From positions 10,932 through 70,363 of the forward strand of contig JAUNVM010000010.1 of assembly GCA_030537635.1 (NCBI GenBank): DNA of 59,432 nt, read 5' to 3'. Below the pieces are notes generated by a model, which did no database searches, was not told the DNA's origin, and saw only the letters and a program-made list of their open reading frames with translations. Every line of letters begins with the position of its first letter. Position 1 is the stretch's first letter. Source of the stretch: Flaviflexus sp. (GTDB lineage Bacteria > Actinomycetota > Actinomycetes > Actinomycetales > Actinomycetaceae). The translations under genes and the position numbers were made by a program. Of this stretch, positions 16,853 to 26,397 are shown piece after piece.

Positions 16853-18124
16853 ATGCGTAAAACACTGGCCGCCATTGGCGCTGCCGCCCTACTTCTCGCC
16901 GGATGTACCGGCGGTGGAGGCGGATCAAGCGAAAGCAACTCCGGACCCGTTGAGGGCGATGTGGCCGGCGAGATCACGTTCCAGACGTGGAGCCTGAAGA
17001 ACGAGAAGTTCACCCCGTTCTTTGAGCAGGTGATCGCCGACTTCGAGGCCGAGCACCCCGACGCGAAGGTCAAGTGGATTGACCAGCCGGGCGATGGCTA
17101 CGAGGAGAAGATTCTTCAGCAAGCCGGCTCGGGCGAGCTGCCCGACGTCGTCAACCTGCCCGACTCGTTCGCCTACCAGCTCGCCAAGCTCGGCAAGCTG
17201 CAGGACCTGGCCTCCGCCGATCCGGATGCTCTGGATAACTACGTCCAGTCCGGTCTCGAGGGCTACACCTTCGATGGCCTGGATGGCACCTGGGGCTACC
17301 CCTGGTACCTGGGCACCGATCTCAACTGGTGGAACACCGAAATCCTCGAGGAGGCCGGTCTCGATCCGGATAACCTCCCCGCCTCGGATGAGGAGTTCTT
17401 CGATGCCGCCATGCAGGTGGCCGAGAAGACCGGTGGCAAGACCCCGCTCGTGTCGGCCATGCCCGACATCGTCACCCTGGAGGATGCGGGCATCGAGGTG
17501 TGGGATGGTGAGCAGTTCACCTTCAACACCGATGAGGCCGCCGACGTGATCGACAAGTACGCCGAGCTCTACCAGGCCGGCGCTATGCCCGCCGAGGCCC
17601 TCAACAACGACTACGCGGGCAACTCGACGATGTTCACCCAGGGCAAGGTTGGCTACACGACCTCCACCCCGTCGTTTGTTACCCAGGTCGACAATGATGC
17701 GCCGAACCTCAAGGATACTCTCAAGGCTTCGCAGCGCTGGAACACTCCCCCGATGTTCGTCCAGGGCATCTCGGTGGCCTCGGAGTCGAAGAACCTGTCC
17801 ACCGCGATGGCCTTCGCGCAGTTCATCACCAACAATGACAACCAGGTCGAATTCGTGAAGCTCGCCCAGGGCTTCATCCCCGGCTCTGCCGAGGCGAATG
17901 CCGATCCTTCGCAGTTCACCGGCGTCATCGAGGATCCGCTCATGGCTGAGGCCGTTGAGATGGCAACGGGTCAGATGGAGCGGGCGAAGAACAACACCAT
18001 CATGACCTACACCGACGACATGAAGCAGTACTTTGGTCAGCAGATCGCGCTGGCTCTCAAGGGAGATATCACCTCCAAGGAGGCCCTTGATAAGACCGTC
18101 GAGTACTGCAATAACGCGCTCTAA
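16853..18124 (+). CDS. Sugar ABC transporter substrate-binding lipoprotein
   Basis: The extracellular binding protein of a carbohydrate importer, 423 residues. Signal peptide MRKTLAAIGAAALLLAGC ends in a lipobox with Cys18 as the lipid-attachment site, followed by a Gly/Ser-rich linker. The mature part is a family-1 binding protein (about 45-420) with many Trp/Tyr residues (YPWYLGTDLNWWN) that suit stacking on sugar rings. Start ATG 16853 is preceded by AAGGAG. Two permease genes follow after 2 nt. No ATPase gene is adjacent, so a shared MsiK-type ATPase elsewhere in the genome is likely. Confidence 0.93.
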   Translation: MRKTLAAIGAAALLLAGCTGGGGGSSESNSGPVEGDVAGEITFQTWSLKNEKFTPFFEQVIADFEAEHPDAKVKWIDQPGDGYEEKILQQAGSGELPDVVNLPDSFAYQLAKLGKLQDLASADPDALDNYVQSGLEGYTFDGLDGTWGYPWYLGTDLNWWNTEILEEAGLDPDNLPASDEEFFDAAMQVAEKTGGKTPLVSAMPDIVTLEDAGIEVWDGEQFTFNTDEAADVIDKYAELYQAGAMPAEALNNDYAGNSTMFTQGKVGYTTSTPSFVTQVDNDAPNLKDTLKASQRWNTPPMFVQGISVASESKNLSTAMAFAQFITNNDNQVEFVKLAQGFIPGSAEANADPSQFTGVIEDPLMAEAVEMATGQMERAKNNTIMTYTDDMKQYFGQQIALALKGDITSKEALDKTVEYCNNAL

Positions 18125-18126
18125 CC

Positions 18127-19179
18127 ATGCGCGCTCATAAGCGGTTCACGCCGTACCTGCTCGTCGCACCGGCGGTGATCTGGGTGTTGGTGTTCGCGCT
18201 GTGGCCATTCCTCAACACGGTGGTCCTCGCGTTCACCGACGCCCGGCCCCTCCAGCCGGCGAACTTCGTGGGACTGGACAACTTTGTCAATCTGTTCCGC
18301 GATGATCGGTTTATCTACGCCCTGACGACCTGCCTCGTCTACGTCGTGGTGTGCGTGCCGCTGCTCACCCTGCTGCCGCTGCTCGTCGCCCTCGTCGTGG
18401 AAAAGAAGGTGCCGGGAATTGGGTTCTTTCGAACCACCTACTACTTTCCCGTCATCGCCTCGGTGGTTGTCGTTGGCATCATCTGGGTGTGGCTCTTCGA
18501 TTCGAGGGGCATCATCAACGAATCATTGCAGATGCTCGGGGTGACGGACTCACCGGTCGGCTTCCTCGTCAACCGGTGGCTCCTCATCTTCACCGCCATC
18601 TCCCTCACCGTGTGGAAGGGCATTGGCTACTACATGGTCATCTACCTCGCGGCCCTCGGCAACGTGTCCAAGGAGCTCCACGAGGCCGCCGCACTCGACG
18701 GTGCGGGGACTTGGCGGCGCTTCTGGTCGGTGACGGTGCCGGGCGTACGTGGGGCCATGACCCTCGTTGCCGCCCTCATCACCGTCTCCGCCATGCGGAT
18801 CTTCACCGAGATCTACGTGCTGTCCAATGGCTCGGGTGGTCCCGGTGGCCAGTCGATGTCGATCGTCATGCTGGTTCAGCAGGTCGGTTCCGGCATCACC
18901 GGTCGCACCGGCTACGCCTCCGCGATCTCCGTCGTTCTCTTCTTCCTCACCCTGGGCCCGCTCGCCCTGGTTGGCTACCTCAACCAGGAGCGCGACCCGC
19001 AAGAGGTGGCGGAAAAGGCGCGCAAGCGCGCGGCGAAGAAGGCGGCCCGCCAGGCCGCCCGCCAGGGCAACAGTGCTCCGGAGCCGGCCCTCGTCGGCTC
19101 GGCCCCGGAGGGATCCGCGATAAGCGGATCGGGCACAACGCACGGCGGACGGCATGCAAAGGAGGCAGGCAATGAGTGA
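18127..19179 (+). CDS. Sugar ABC transporter permease (MalF/UgpA type)
   Basis: First inner-membrane subunit, 350 residues, with six predicted helices from LLVAPAVIWVLVFALWPFLN onward. The EAA loop that docks the ATPase is visible as ELHEAAALDGAGTWRRFWSVTVPG. A basic, Ala/Lys-rich C-terminal tail of about 60 residues (KARKRAAKKAARQAARQG) is longer than usual for this family. It begins 2 nt after the binding protein and overlaps the next permease start by 8 bp. Confidence 0.93.
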   Translation: MRAHKRFTPYLLVAPAVIWVLVFALWPFLNTVVLAFTDARPLQPANFVGLDNFVNLFRDDRFIYALTTCLVYVVVCVPLLTLLPLLVALVVEKKVPGIGFFRTTYYFPVIASVVVVGIIWVWLFDSRGIINESLQMLGVTDSPVGFLVNRWLLIFTAISLTVWKGIGYYMVIYLAALGNVSKELHEAAALDGAGTWRRFWSVTVPGVRGAMTLVAALITVSAMRIFTEIYVLSNGSGGPGGQSMSIVMLVQQVGSGITGRTGYASAISVVLFFLTLGPLALVGYLNQERDPQEVAEKARKRAAKKAARQAARQGNSAPEPALVGSAPEGSAISGSGTTHGGRHAKEAGNE

Positions 19180-20113
19180 GATGCAGATTCAGGCGGGCGC
19201 GGGAGCCCCGCTGCAGGAAACGGCCGATGTGGCCCGGGGCGTGCGGCACGATAAGCCGTGGCGCACCGGAGCCGGAGGAGCCATGGAAAAGCCGAGCTTC
19301 GCGGGATTCCTCGCGCGCTACGGCATTCTCATCCTCCTGCTCATCCTCGCCGTCTTCCCATTCATTTGGCAGCTATCCACATCGCTCAAGGGCGCCGCGG
19401 AGGACATCTACTCCTTCCCGCCCAAGCTCATTCCCGCCGACCCGACGCTGGATAACTACGCCACCGTACTCGATACCATCCCGGTGGTGCGCTACGCATG
19501 GCACTCGCTCCTCGTGGGCGTGGGCACCGTGGCCACCAACTGTATCTTCGCCACCCTGGCGGGATACGCGCTGGGATGCATGAACTTCCGGTTCAAGAAG
19601 ACGATCTTCATCATCTTCATGTCGACCCTCCTGCTGCCCGGTGAGGTCACGCTGACCAGCCAGTACCTCACCATTCGCTCCCTCGGGGTGGATAACTCCC
19701 TCATCGGTGTCTTCCTCCCCGGAGCGATCGGCGCCATCAACGTGCTCCTCATGGCGACGGCCTGCCGCGCCATTCCCAAGGATGTGCTTGATGCTGCGAC
19801 GGTCGACGGAGCAACCACCACCCAGCGCATTCGACACATCGTGTGGCCGAATGTGCGGGGCATGGTCTCGGTGGTCGGCCTGTTCGCCTTCATTGGCGCC
19901 TGGGACGACTTCCTGTGGCCCCTCGTGGTGCTCTCCGATCCGGAAAAGTACACCCTCACCGTGGGTATGCAGTACCTGCAGTCGAACTTCGGCACGAATC
20001 CTCGTGTCGTCGCCGCCGGTACCATCATCGCCCTCGTCCCGATCATCATCTTGTTCGCCACCATGCAAAAGCACTTCTTCAAGGGAGTGGAAGAAGGCGG
20101 CGTCAAGGGCTGA
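19172..20113 (+). CDS. Sugar ABC transporter permease (MalG/UgpE type)
   Basis: Second inner-membrane subunit, 313 residues with six predicted helices. The EAA loop is VLDAATVDGATTTQRIRHIV. I chose ATG 19172 because AAAGGAGG (19158-19165) lies at correct spacing; an upstream ATG at 19154 precedes the Shine-Dalgarno. The first 45 residues are polar and cytoplasmic. The gene closes the importer operon and is followed by a strong terminator. Confidence 0.93.
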   Translation: MSEMQIQAGAGAPLQETADVARGVRHDKPWRTGAGGAMEKPSFAGFLARYGILILLLILAVFPFIWQLSTSLKGAAEDIYSFPPKLIPADPTLDNYATVLDTIPVVRYAWHSLLVGVGTVATNCIFATLAGYALGCMNFRFKKTIFIIFMSTLLLPGEVTLTSQYLTIRSLGVDNSLIGVFLPGAIGAINVLLMATACRAIPKDVLDAATVDGATTTQRIRHIVWPNVRGMVSVVGLFAFIGAWDDFLWPLVVLSDPEKYTLTVGMQYLQSNFGTNPRVVAAGTIIALVPIIILFATMQKHFFKGVEEGGVKG

Positions 20114-20140
20114 TCACGTCAATCAACAATCAACCATACG

Positions 20141-20170
20141 AAGAGGGGCAGGATTTCCTGCCCCTCTTTT
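20141..20170. terminator. Bidirectional terminator between glycan importer and iron operon
   Basis: AAGAGGGGCAGG, loop ATTT, CCTGCCCCTCTT and then TT: a 12-bp stem with A-run and T-run on the two sides. It lies between two convergent operons and can serve both. Confidence 0.85.
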
Positions 20171-20214
20171 GGTGCTCTCACCCGACCGCCGATCAGCGCC
20201 CCGCAGATTCCTTC

Positions 20215-21180
20215 TTACGGCCGGCGGTGGACAGGCTCCTCCCCCTCCCCATCTCCTTCATCTCCCCCATCGGTGAAGGAGGATAGTCCGGGGCTCGTGC
20301 GCACCCCCTCATCGCCCAGGGTCACCCAGTCGGCGCTCAGGCCGGCGGGCAGGGCTCCGGTGACCATGAGGCAGGTGGCGGCCGCCTCGGCAGCCACCCC
20401 GTCACCGCAGCGCACGCTTGCCTGCCGGGGTCCCGTGGCCGGATATCCGGTGCGCGGATCGATGACGTGGTGGACAGGCCGAGATCCGAGAAGCTCGGGC
20501 AGCCGCTGCAGATAGTCCCCTGAGGTGGCGAGACTGGCATCGGTAAGCTCGATGATCCCGGCAATGCTGGGGCCATCCAGGCCGCGGATTCCGGCCCGCC
20601 AGGAGCCCGTGGCCGCCAGTGAGCTGGTTCCCACGGATACGAGAACCCGGTTGCGCTGCTGCCCGGCCACCTCGGCGAGACGGTCGGCAATATAGCCCTT
20701 GGCGAGCCCGCCAAGATCAAGGGCGGCTCCCGCGCCAAGGCGGGCCCGACCGGAGGCAAGGTCGAGACGATCGGGGTGGGTGAGTCGGCGGGCCCGGGTC
20801 ACCTGCTCGGCACTGGGAAGCCGCGGGGTGAGCCCGGCGGCCAGTTCGGCGAGCCAGGATTTGACGTCCCACAGCCGGCTGAGCGGGCCAATGAGGGGGG
20901 TGACGGCCCCGCCACTGGCCTCCTGCCAGGCCATGGCCTGCTCGAGCAGGGCCTCGGTGTCGGGATGAATACGCACCCAGTCGCCTCCCGCGGCCGCATT
21001 GAGCCGGGAGATCTCCGAGTCGGCGCGGTAGGTGGACCACAGGTGCTCGTAGTGCTCGGTGAGCCGAGCGAGCTCCGCGGCGAGATCATCATCGGGTCCG
21101 CCGGAGGCCTTGACCTCGATGACGGTGCCGAGGGCGGGAAAGGCGATGGAAAAGCTCGCGGAGCGGATGGTCGCCCGCAT
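20215..21180 (-). CDS. apbE: FAD:protein FMN transferase (ApbE family)
   Basis: Attaches FMN from FAD covalently to a Ser/Thr of flavoproteins outside or at the membrane. Of 321 residues, the AALDLGGLAKGYIADRLAEV segment and RVLVSVGTSSLAATG are the FAD/Mg-binding signatures; HHVIDPRTGYPA is the usual C-terminal motif. No strong signal peptide is visible, so its site of action is uncertain. It is the last gene of the iron operon and its ATG shares a base with the stop of the FMN-binding lipoprotein gene (TAATG), its evident substrate. An acidic Gly/Asp/Glu tail ends the protein. Confidence 0.92.
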   Translation of the reverse strand: MRATIRSASFSIAFPALGTVIEVKASGGPDDDLAAELARLTEHYEHLWSTYRADSEISRLNAAAGGDWVRIHPDTEALLEQAMAWQEASGGAVTPLIGPLSRLWDVKSWLAELAAGLTPRLPSAEQVTRARRLTHPDRLDLASGRARLGAGAALDLGGLAKGYIADRLAEVAGQQRNRVLVSVGTSSLAATGSWRAGIRGLDGPSIAGIIELTDASLATSGDYLQRLPELLGSRPVHHVIDPRTGYPATGPRQASVRCGDGVAAEAAATCLMVTGALPAGLSADWVTLGDEGVRTSPGLSSFTDGGDEGDGEGEEPVHRRP

Positions 21181-21695
21181 TAGTACTCGGTGTCGTCCAG
21201 GTCCAGGCTCGGCATGTTGATCGTATCCGCCGCCCCATCATCGTCGATTCCCTGGGCGGCGAGCACGGCCCGCACGGCGGCCTGAAGGAACTGGGAGTGG
21301 GCGACGGTGGCGCCGGAAATCACGTCGACTTCGGTGGGGTCTTGAACCTTGGTGAGCTCGGCGGAGTACTGCTCATAGGAGGCAACGGCGGCCTGGGCGC
21401 GCTGATAGAACTCGGTGTTGCCCACTTCCCCGCCGGTGGTTTTACCGTAGTCCTCGTCCTTGACGTGCCCGTCGGCCTCGACGGTTTCATAGGTTGTGGA
21501 CACGATTTTGCCGCCCTCGACGGTGATGGTGACGGTACCCACCGCCCCCTGCTCATCGGGATTCGACTGCCCGGTGTACTGCCCGTCGTGCATTGGAACG
21601 CTCATGTCGACCAGCTGGGGCGGGGAGCAGGCGGCAAGCAGCAGGGCGGTGGTGAGGGAGACACCGGAGATCTCAGCGAGCCGGCGAACGTTCAT
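21180..21695 (-). CDS. FMN-binding domain lipoprotein
   Basis: A 171-residue extracytoplasmic electron carrier. Signal peptide ends in LLLAAC, with Cys23 as lipid anchor. A single FMN-binding domain follows, carrying the flavinylation motif DVISGATVAHS; Thr130 is the predicted covalent FMN site. The early segment DGQYTGQS is typical of the domain. It overlaps the upstream ATPase gene by 4 bp and the downstream apbE by 1 nt. In this operon it may pass electrons to iron outside the membrane, a place taken by thioredoxin-like proteins in the Campylobacter p19 locus; that role is inference. Confidence 0.9.
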   Translation of the reverse strand: MNVRRLAEISGVSLTTALLLAACSPPQLVDMSVPMHDGQYTGQSNPDEQGAVGTVTITVEGGKIVSTTYETVEADGHVKDEDYGKTTGGEVGNTEFYQRAQAAVASYEQYSAELTKVQDPTEVDVISGATVAHSQFLQAAVRAVLAAQGIDDDGAADTINMPSLDLDDTEY

Positions 21696-22396
21696 TTGCG
21701 CTCCTTCGTGGGCAGGGCGGCGAGATCCGCCTCGTCGTTGAAGAAGTCGGAGACGACTCGCCCGTGATCGAGGCGCACCGCCCGCTCGGACTTGCCGGCC
21801 ACCGTCGAGTCGTGGGTGACGACAATGAGGGTGGTGCCCTCCCGGTGGAGCTGCTCGAAAATGCCGAGGACGATGTGCTCGTTCTTCTCATCCAGGTTAC
21901 CGGTCGGCTCGTCGGCGAGAACCACCTTCGGATAATTAATGAGGGCGCGGGCAACGCACACGCGCTGCTGCTCGCCGCCGGACAGCTGGCGGGGCAGGTG
22001 ACTGGCCCGGTCGGCGAGGCCGACCCGGTCGAGCGCCTCCATGGCCTCCTTCTCATCGGGCACCGAATGGTAGTACTGGGCGACCATGACGTTTTCCACG
22101 GCGGTGAGATGGCCGATGAGGTGGAACTGCTGGAAGACGAGCCCGATGGTTTCGCGCCGCACCTGGGTGAGGTCGTAGGCGGAGAAGGCGGAGATGTCCC
22201 TGCCATCGAGCATGACAGTGCCCTTCGAGGGCCGGTCCATGCAGCCAATGATGTTCATGAGGGTGGTCTTGCCCGAGCCGGACGGCCCGACAATGGAGAT
22301 CCACTGCCCGGCGGGCACGCTGAGGGACACCTGGTCCAGAGCGTGCAGGTCTCCGTAGATCTTGGAGACGTCCGTGAGTTCGATGAGTGATGTCAT
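21692..22396 (-). CDS. ABC transporter ATPase (LolD/MacB type) of the iron operon
   Basis: A 234-residue ATPase with Walker A GPSGSGKTTLMN, Q-loop VFQQFHLIGHL, signature LSGGEQQRV, Walker B VVLADEPTGNLD and switch His in VVTHDSTVA. The DEPTGNLDEKN segment marks the LolD/MacB/FtsE subgroup, which drives mechanical change in FtsX-type permeases rather than ordinary import. Its partners are the two FtsX-type genes directly upstream, 9 nt away. In Campylobacter jejuni the equivalent ATPase (Cj1663) is part of the p19 iron locus. Confidence 0.92.
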   Translation of the reverse strand: MTSLIELTDVSKIYGDLHALDQVSLSVPAGQWISIVGPSGSGKTTLMNIIGCMDRPSKGTVMLDGRDISAFSAYDLTQVRRETIGLVFQQFHLIGHLTAVENVMVAQYYHSVPDEKEAMEALDRVGLADRASHLPRQLSGGEQQRVCVARALINYPKVVLADEPTGNLDEKNEHIVLGIFEQLHREGTTLIVVTHDSTVAGKSERAVRLDHGRVVSDFFNDEADLAALPTKERK

Positions 22397-22405
22397 GGCA
22401 CTTCC

Positions 22406-23704
22406 TTATTCTCCCCGCAACACGAGGGCGGGATCGACATCGATAGCCCGGCGCACCGGGATGAGGCTGGCAAGGGTGGAGATGAGAATGGAGACGAGGA
22501 CGGTTGCGGTGAAGACGATCGGCTGGAATTGCACCGTGCGGTGGAAGACGTTGAGGGAAATGACCTGAGCCAGGCCATATCCACACACGGCGCCAACCAG
22601 GCCGCCGATGAGGCCGAGGAGGACGGCCTCGCCAAGGAATTCGCCGACAATCGAACGATTCGGGGCGCCCAGGGCCTTGCGTAGGCCGATCTCGTTGCGC
22701 CGCTCGGTCACCACCGCCATCATCGTCGTCGACACCCCGATCATGATGAGGGCGAGGACGATGACGGTGATGATCGCCATGAGGGAGCGCAGCATGTCGA
22801 GCACGTTGCTATCCGAATGCGTGAGCCGGGCGACCGGGGCCGCCTTGATCTCGGGATGATCGGCGCTGATGGTGCGGGCGATCGAATCGATCGCATCCTC
22901 CTTTGCGGCGATCGACAGCTCGGCCACCGTCACCCGGTGCTCCCGGCCGGTGAGCTCGGAGAAGTCCGAGGCGGCAAGGTAGACGAAGCCATCCTCCGAT
23001 CCGCCGGTCTCCAGCACCCCGGAGATGGTCACCGTGAGCTCGCGCAGATCCGCTCCCCCACCCGGGGCAGCATCCCCCACGTTCTTATCGGCCGGAGCAA
23101 TCGGCTTGCCTCCCTCATTCGTGGGCTGGCCGGGGGCTGCCCCCTCCATATTCGTCGGGCCCTGAGAGACTTCTTCGGCAACCTTCTGCAGATCCGCAGC
23201 CGCCTTCTCGGAGGCATCCATGAGCTGGGTGAGGGTGAGCTTATCGCCCACGCCAACATCGGTGGCTCGCGCGATCTCCAGGCCGATAAGAGCCTCGCCG
23301 CCCTCGCTCGGCCACTCACCATCCACATACCAGTAGGGATTGAGCTCCCGGGCGGCGGCCAGATCCGTGCCCACCGCGACATAGGGCAAGTCGTTGATGG
23401 TGATGGGCTCGTATTCCAGGCCGACCGCACCAACGAGTACATCGGAAGGCACCTCGGCGGAAATCTCGGTGAGCAGCGCCGGATCAAAGGCCTCCTGCTC
23501 CCCCTCGGGAAGCACGACCACATTCGCCCCGTAGTTTCTCATTTCCCGCGCCATCTGCCGCGGCACGTCAATGGAGATCATGGCGAGGGAGGCCAGCGTG
23601 GTGGCGCCGATCGCGACGGCGAGCATGGCGATGAGGACGCGGGAGCGGCGACGCATGATCGAGGAGAGGACCATGCGGATAAACATCTTGCGCTTCGGTG
23701 ACAT
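22406..23704 (-). CDS. FtsX/MacB-type permease 2 of the iron operon
   Basis: A 432-residue membrane protein with one N-terminal helix (about 18-40), a large extracytoplasmic MacB-like domain (about 45-300) and three C-terminal helices. The ERRNEIGLRKALGAPNRSIVGEFL-type segment before the last helices is the FtsX hallmark. Residues near 170-215 form a Pro/Gly/Asn-rich insert (GAAPGQPTNEGGKP). It starts 3 nt after the other permease, so the two probably form a heterodimer with the ATPase. Confidence 0.88.
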   Translation of the reverse strand: MSPKRKMFIRMVLSSIMRRRSRVLIAMLAVAIGATTLASLAMISIDVPRQMAREMRNYGANVVVLPEGEQEAFDPALLTEISAEVPSDVLVGAVGLEYEPITINDLPYVAVGTDLAAARELNPYWYVDGEWPSEGGEALIGLEIARATDVGVGDKLTLTQLMDASEKAAADLQKVAEEVSQGPTNMEGAAPGQPTNEGGKPIAPADKNVGDAAPGGGADLRELTVTISGVLETGGSEDGFVYLAASDFSELTGREHRVTVAELSIAAKEDAIDSIARTISADHPEIKAAPVARLTHSDSNVLDMLRSLMAIITVIVLALIMIGVSTTMMAVVTERRNEIGLRKALGAPNRSIVGEFLGEAVLLGLIGGLVGAVCGYGLAQVISLNVFHRTVQFQPIVFTATVLVSILISTLASLIPVRRAIDVDPALVLRGE

Positions 23705-23707
23705 GTC

Positions 23708-24982
23708 CTACCTTCCGTGCAGCACTTCGGCCGGGCGCAGCCCGAGCAGGAATCGGATGGCGGGGATGGAGCCGAGGAGGACAACGGCGATGACAATGGC
23801 CGCAACGATGCCGGCCACCGCGGGCACGATGGAAATTGCCGAACCAAAGACCATGTGGCCGATGAGCTGGGCAAGACCAATGCCCACCCCGTAGCCAATG
23901 AGGCCGCCAAGGGCGCCAACGGCGATGATCTCGGTGAGAATGAGGCCAACAACGGATTGGTCGCGGGCCCCCACCGCCTTGAGCAGGCCGATCTCGCGGG
24001 CCCGCTCCATGACATTCGCGGTGACGAGATTGGCGATGGCGAGAGCCGATCCCGCCATCGACAAAATGGTCACAAGCACCATGAGCAGCTGGGTCTTTTC
24101 CAGGATGGTGCCCTCAGATTCGGAGACCTGCCGCACCGGGCGGGCCACCGCGTCGGGAATGGCCTCTTCGATCTGGTAGGCAATCGAGGACACGTAGGCG
24201 GTGCAATACCAGGTTTCACGCTCGGAAATGGACAGGGAATTCGGATTCTTTGCGGCCTTGCGGGCGAGCTCATTGTCCGGGGTGGTGAGCGCCGAGACCT
24301 CGATCTGGCCAACGGCATTGGGTCGATCGATAAGCCGCTGGGCGACCGAGATCTGGGTGAAGACCTTGTCGTCATCATCCCCACCGGTGGTGACGATGCC
24401 GGCGACGGTGAGGTCCTCGCTCCCCTGATCCCCCTCGAGGGTGAAGGTATCGCCGAGGGCGAGGCCGCGGTCGGTAGCCACATTCTGACCAATGACGGCG
24501 GCATCATCCTCCCCATCGGTCGGCCAGGCGCCCTCGAGGGTCCACCAGCCGCGCAGATTGGCCAGGCCGGTCGTGATGGGGTCCTGTGCGGGCAGGTTGA
24601 TCTCGTGGTTGAACCAGGTGCCCACCACCGGAGTATCCGCCCCGTCAATACTGGCATCGGTATCGAGCAGCGGCGTGAAGTCAATAATGTTGTACGTCCA
24701 GAAGATGGTTTTAATATTCGGCAGGTCCTCCTCGTTGAGATAGGACTGCTGATCCTGACTCTCCTTGAAATGGTAGAGATCCTGGACGACGGCCGCACCC
24801 TTGGGGCGCACCATAATATTGGCTCCGTAAGCCTTAAGCTCCTGGTTGACCTTGTCTCCCACACCGAACATGACGGAGAGCATGGCGGTGGCTACCGAGG
24901 CGCCAAGAGCCACGGTGAGGACAATCATGAGGCGCCGCCCCCGACCGTGAATGAGGGCGCCCTTAAGCATTCTAAAGAACAT
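23708..24982 (-). CDS. FtsX/MacB-type permease 1 of the iron operon
   Basis: A 424-residue paralogue of the next gene with the same plan: helix at about 18-40, extracytoplasmic domain to about 290, and three helices at the end with RAREIGLLKAVGARDQSVVG. It begins MFFRMLKGALIH. Both permeases carry a similar N-terminal segment (YGANxxV) at about residue 55, so they arose by duplication. The cargo of such ABC pairs in p19 loci is unknown; they may act on the binding proteins or on iron release. Confidence 0.88.
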   Translation of the reverse strand: MFFRMLKGALIHGRGRRLMIVLTVALGASVATAMLSVMFGVGDKVNQELKAYGANIMVRPKGAAVVQDLYHFKESQDQQSYLNEEDLPNIKTIFWTYNIIDFTPLLDTDASIDGADTPVVGTWFNHEINLPAQDPITTGLANLRGWWTLEGAWPTDGEDDAAVIGQNVATDRGLALGDTFTLEGDQGSEDLTVAGIVTTGGDDDDKVFTQISVAQRLIDRPNAVGQIEVSALTTPDNELARKAAKNPNSLSISERETWYCTAYVSSIAYQIEEAIPDAVARPVRQVSESEGTILEKTQLLMVLVTILSMAGSALAIANLVTANVMERAREIGLLKAVGARDQSVVGLILTEIIAVGALGGLIGYGVGIGLAQLIGHMVFGSAISIVPAVAGIVAAIVIAVVLLGSIPAIRFLLGLRPAEVLHGR

Positions 24983-25064
24983 CGGCTAGTCAATCTCTTC
25001 GTCTGATAAATGCGCGGCAGGCACGTGCCAAGCACGTGCCTTCATTGCCGTCGTGTGCGGATGG

Positions 25065-26369
25065 CTAAGCAAAGACCTTCGCACTGTTCTCCAGTTCGGT
25101 CAGCGGAATCGCCAGGGTATTGTTGGCGACCTCGAAGTCGATGGGAATCGGATTGCATCCGCCCTTGAACCCAATCGTGGCAATATTCATCGCCACCGAG
25201 CACAGCTTGCAGATCACCTGACCGTCCTCCTCGTAGTAGCCGGAGGGACCGCAAATCTCGCACGCATCCAGGCCCACGCCGTAGGACGAGCCGGCCTTCT
25301 GGATCACGATCCAGCGGACCTGCACGCCGGCGTCCGTATCGTAGACGAAGCGGTGCAGATGACCATCATCAATAGTGGCGAGCGGAATAACGGCGTGGGA
25401 GTCGGTGAGATCGAAGGGCTCCGGCTCCGACAGGGTCACTTCCTTGGTGGCGTACCGGGCACCGACGGAGATAATGGCGGCGGCGATCGCGTAGCTCGCC
25501 AGGCCGAGGCTGGACCGCCGGGTCATCTGGGTGGCAAGCGCCCGCTGGGTGCGCACCTCGGCCGGATTCTCACCTGCGGGCTTGAGCTCCTTGCCCTCGA
25601 ACCACATGACGAAGGCGAGGGTGGCGCACGCGGCCAGCGCAATGGGAATAAGACCATCCTCGTGGTTGATGAGCCACGACATCGTCTGGGCTGCACTCGG
25701 CGACAGGTAGATGACCCGAATGGCATGCAGGAGGCGGATGATGAGGAAGACGTGGGTGAGGGTGAGCGCGATGGCCAGGAAGGTCAGCAGGGGCAGCGTT
25801 GCCTTCGGGCGCAGCTGGCACATGCGGGTGACACTGATGGCGGCCACGAGGACGAGAACGAGGCCGAGCAGGTAGCCGAGAACATTGAGGAAGGTCTCGG
25901 TGGAGAACACGGTCGCGGTGGCCGGCACGAAGGTTCTCGTCTGCATGTAGACGACCTGAGATTCACGAAAGACGATCATGGCGGCCCAGGCTCCGGCCAC
26001 GATCGAGACGGCCGCGCGGACGCGGCGAGAATGACGGGGGCGGAGAATCCGCTCGCCAGCGGCGAGGGCGGCCGCGGTGGATCGGCCGTAGAGCCACACG
26101 ACAACGAGGGTGACAATGGCGAGGAAGACTGTGGGTTCCAACGTGGTCAGCGTGAGCCGCTGCCGGTCAAATCGGATGATGGAGTGGTGATGAACGATCA
26201 TCATCACGAGGCCACCGAGGGCGCCGATGAGGGCACCCCACAGCACCGGCCGGGGGCCCGGACGAACCGGGTCCCGGCCGGTGGCGAGGCGGACGGCGGG
26301 GAACAGCGCCCCGAGGGTGAGCGCAACGAGCAGCAGAGCGCTCGCTACATCAACCAACTGTTTGAGCAA
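25065..26369 (-). CDS. DUF2318 membrane protein with C-terminal Cys pairs
   Basis: A 434-residue protein with about eight membrane helices in the first 300 residues, then an extracytoplasmic DUF2318-type domain. That domain has CEIC (Cys370, Cys373), CKLC (Cys387, Cys390) and Cys405, suited to bind metal or an Fe-S/haem-like redox centre. The start is TTG at 26369, supported by AAGGAG. It lies 28 bp after the P19 gene, matching Campylobacter Cj1660. Its role is probably membrane electron transfer or iron handling; no biochemical activity is established that I know of. Confidence 0.82.
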   Translation of the reverse strand: MLKQLVDVASALLLVALTLGALFPAVRLATGRDPVRPGPRPVLWGALIGALGGLVMMIVHHHSIIRFDRQRLTLTTLEPTVFLAIVTLVVVWLYGRSTAAALAAGERILRPRHSRRVRAAVSIVAGAWAAMIVFRESQVVYMQTRTFVPATATVFSTETFLNVLGYLLGLVLVLVAAISVTRMCQLRPKATLPLLTFLAIALTLTHVFLIIRLLHAIRVIYLSPSAAQTMSWLINHEDGLIPIALAACATLAFVMWFEGKELKPAGENPAEVRTQRALATQMTRRSSLGLASYAIAAAIISVGARYATKEVTLSEPEPFDLTDSHAVIPLATIDDGHLHRFVYDTDAGVQVRWIVIQKAGSSYGVGLDACEICGPSGYYEEDGQVICKLCSVAMNIATIGFKGGCNPIPIDFEVANNTLAIPLTELENSAKVFA

Positions 26370-26397
26370 CTGTTCTCCTTATGTCCTTGGGCTTGGT

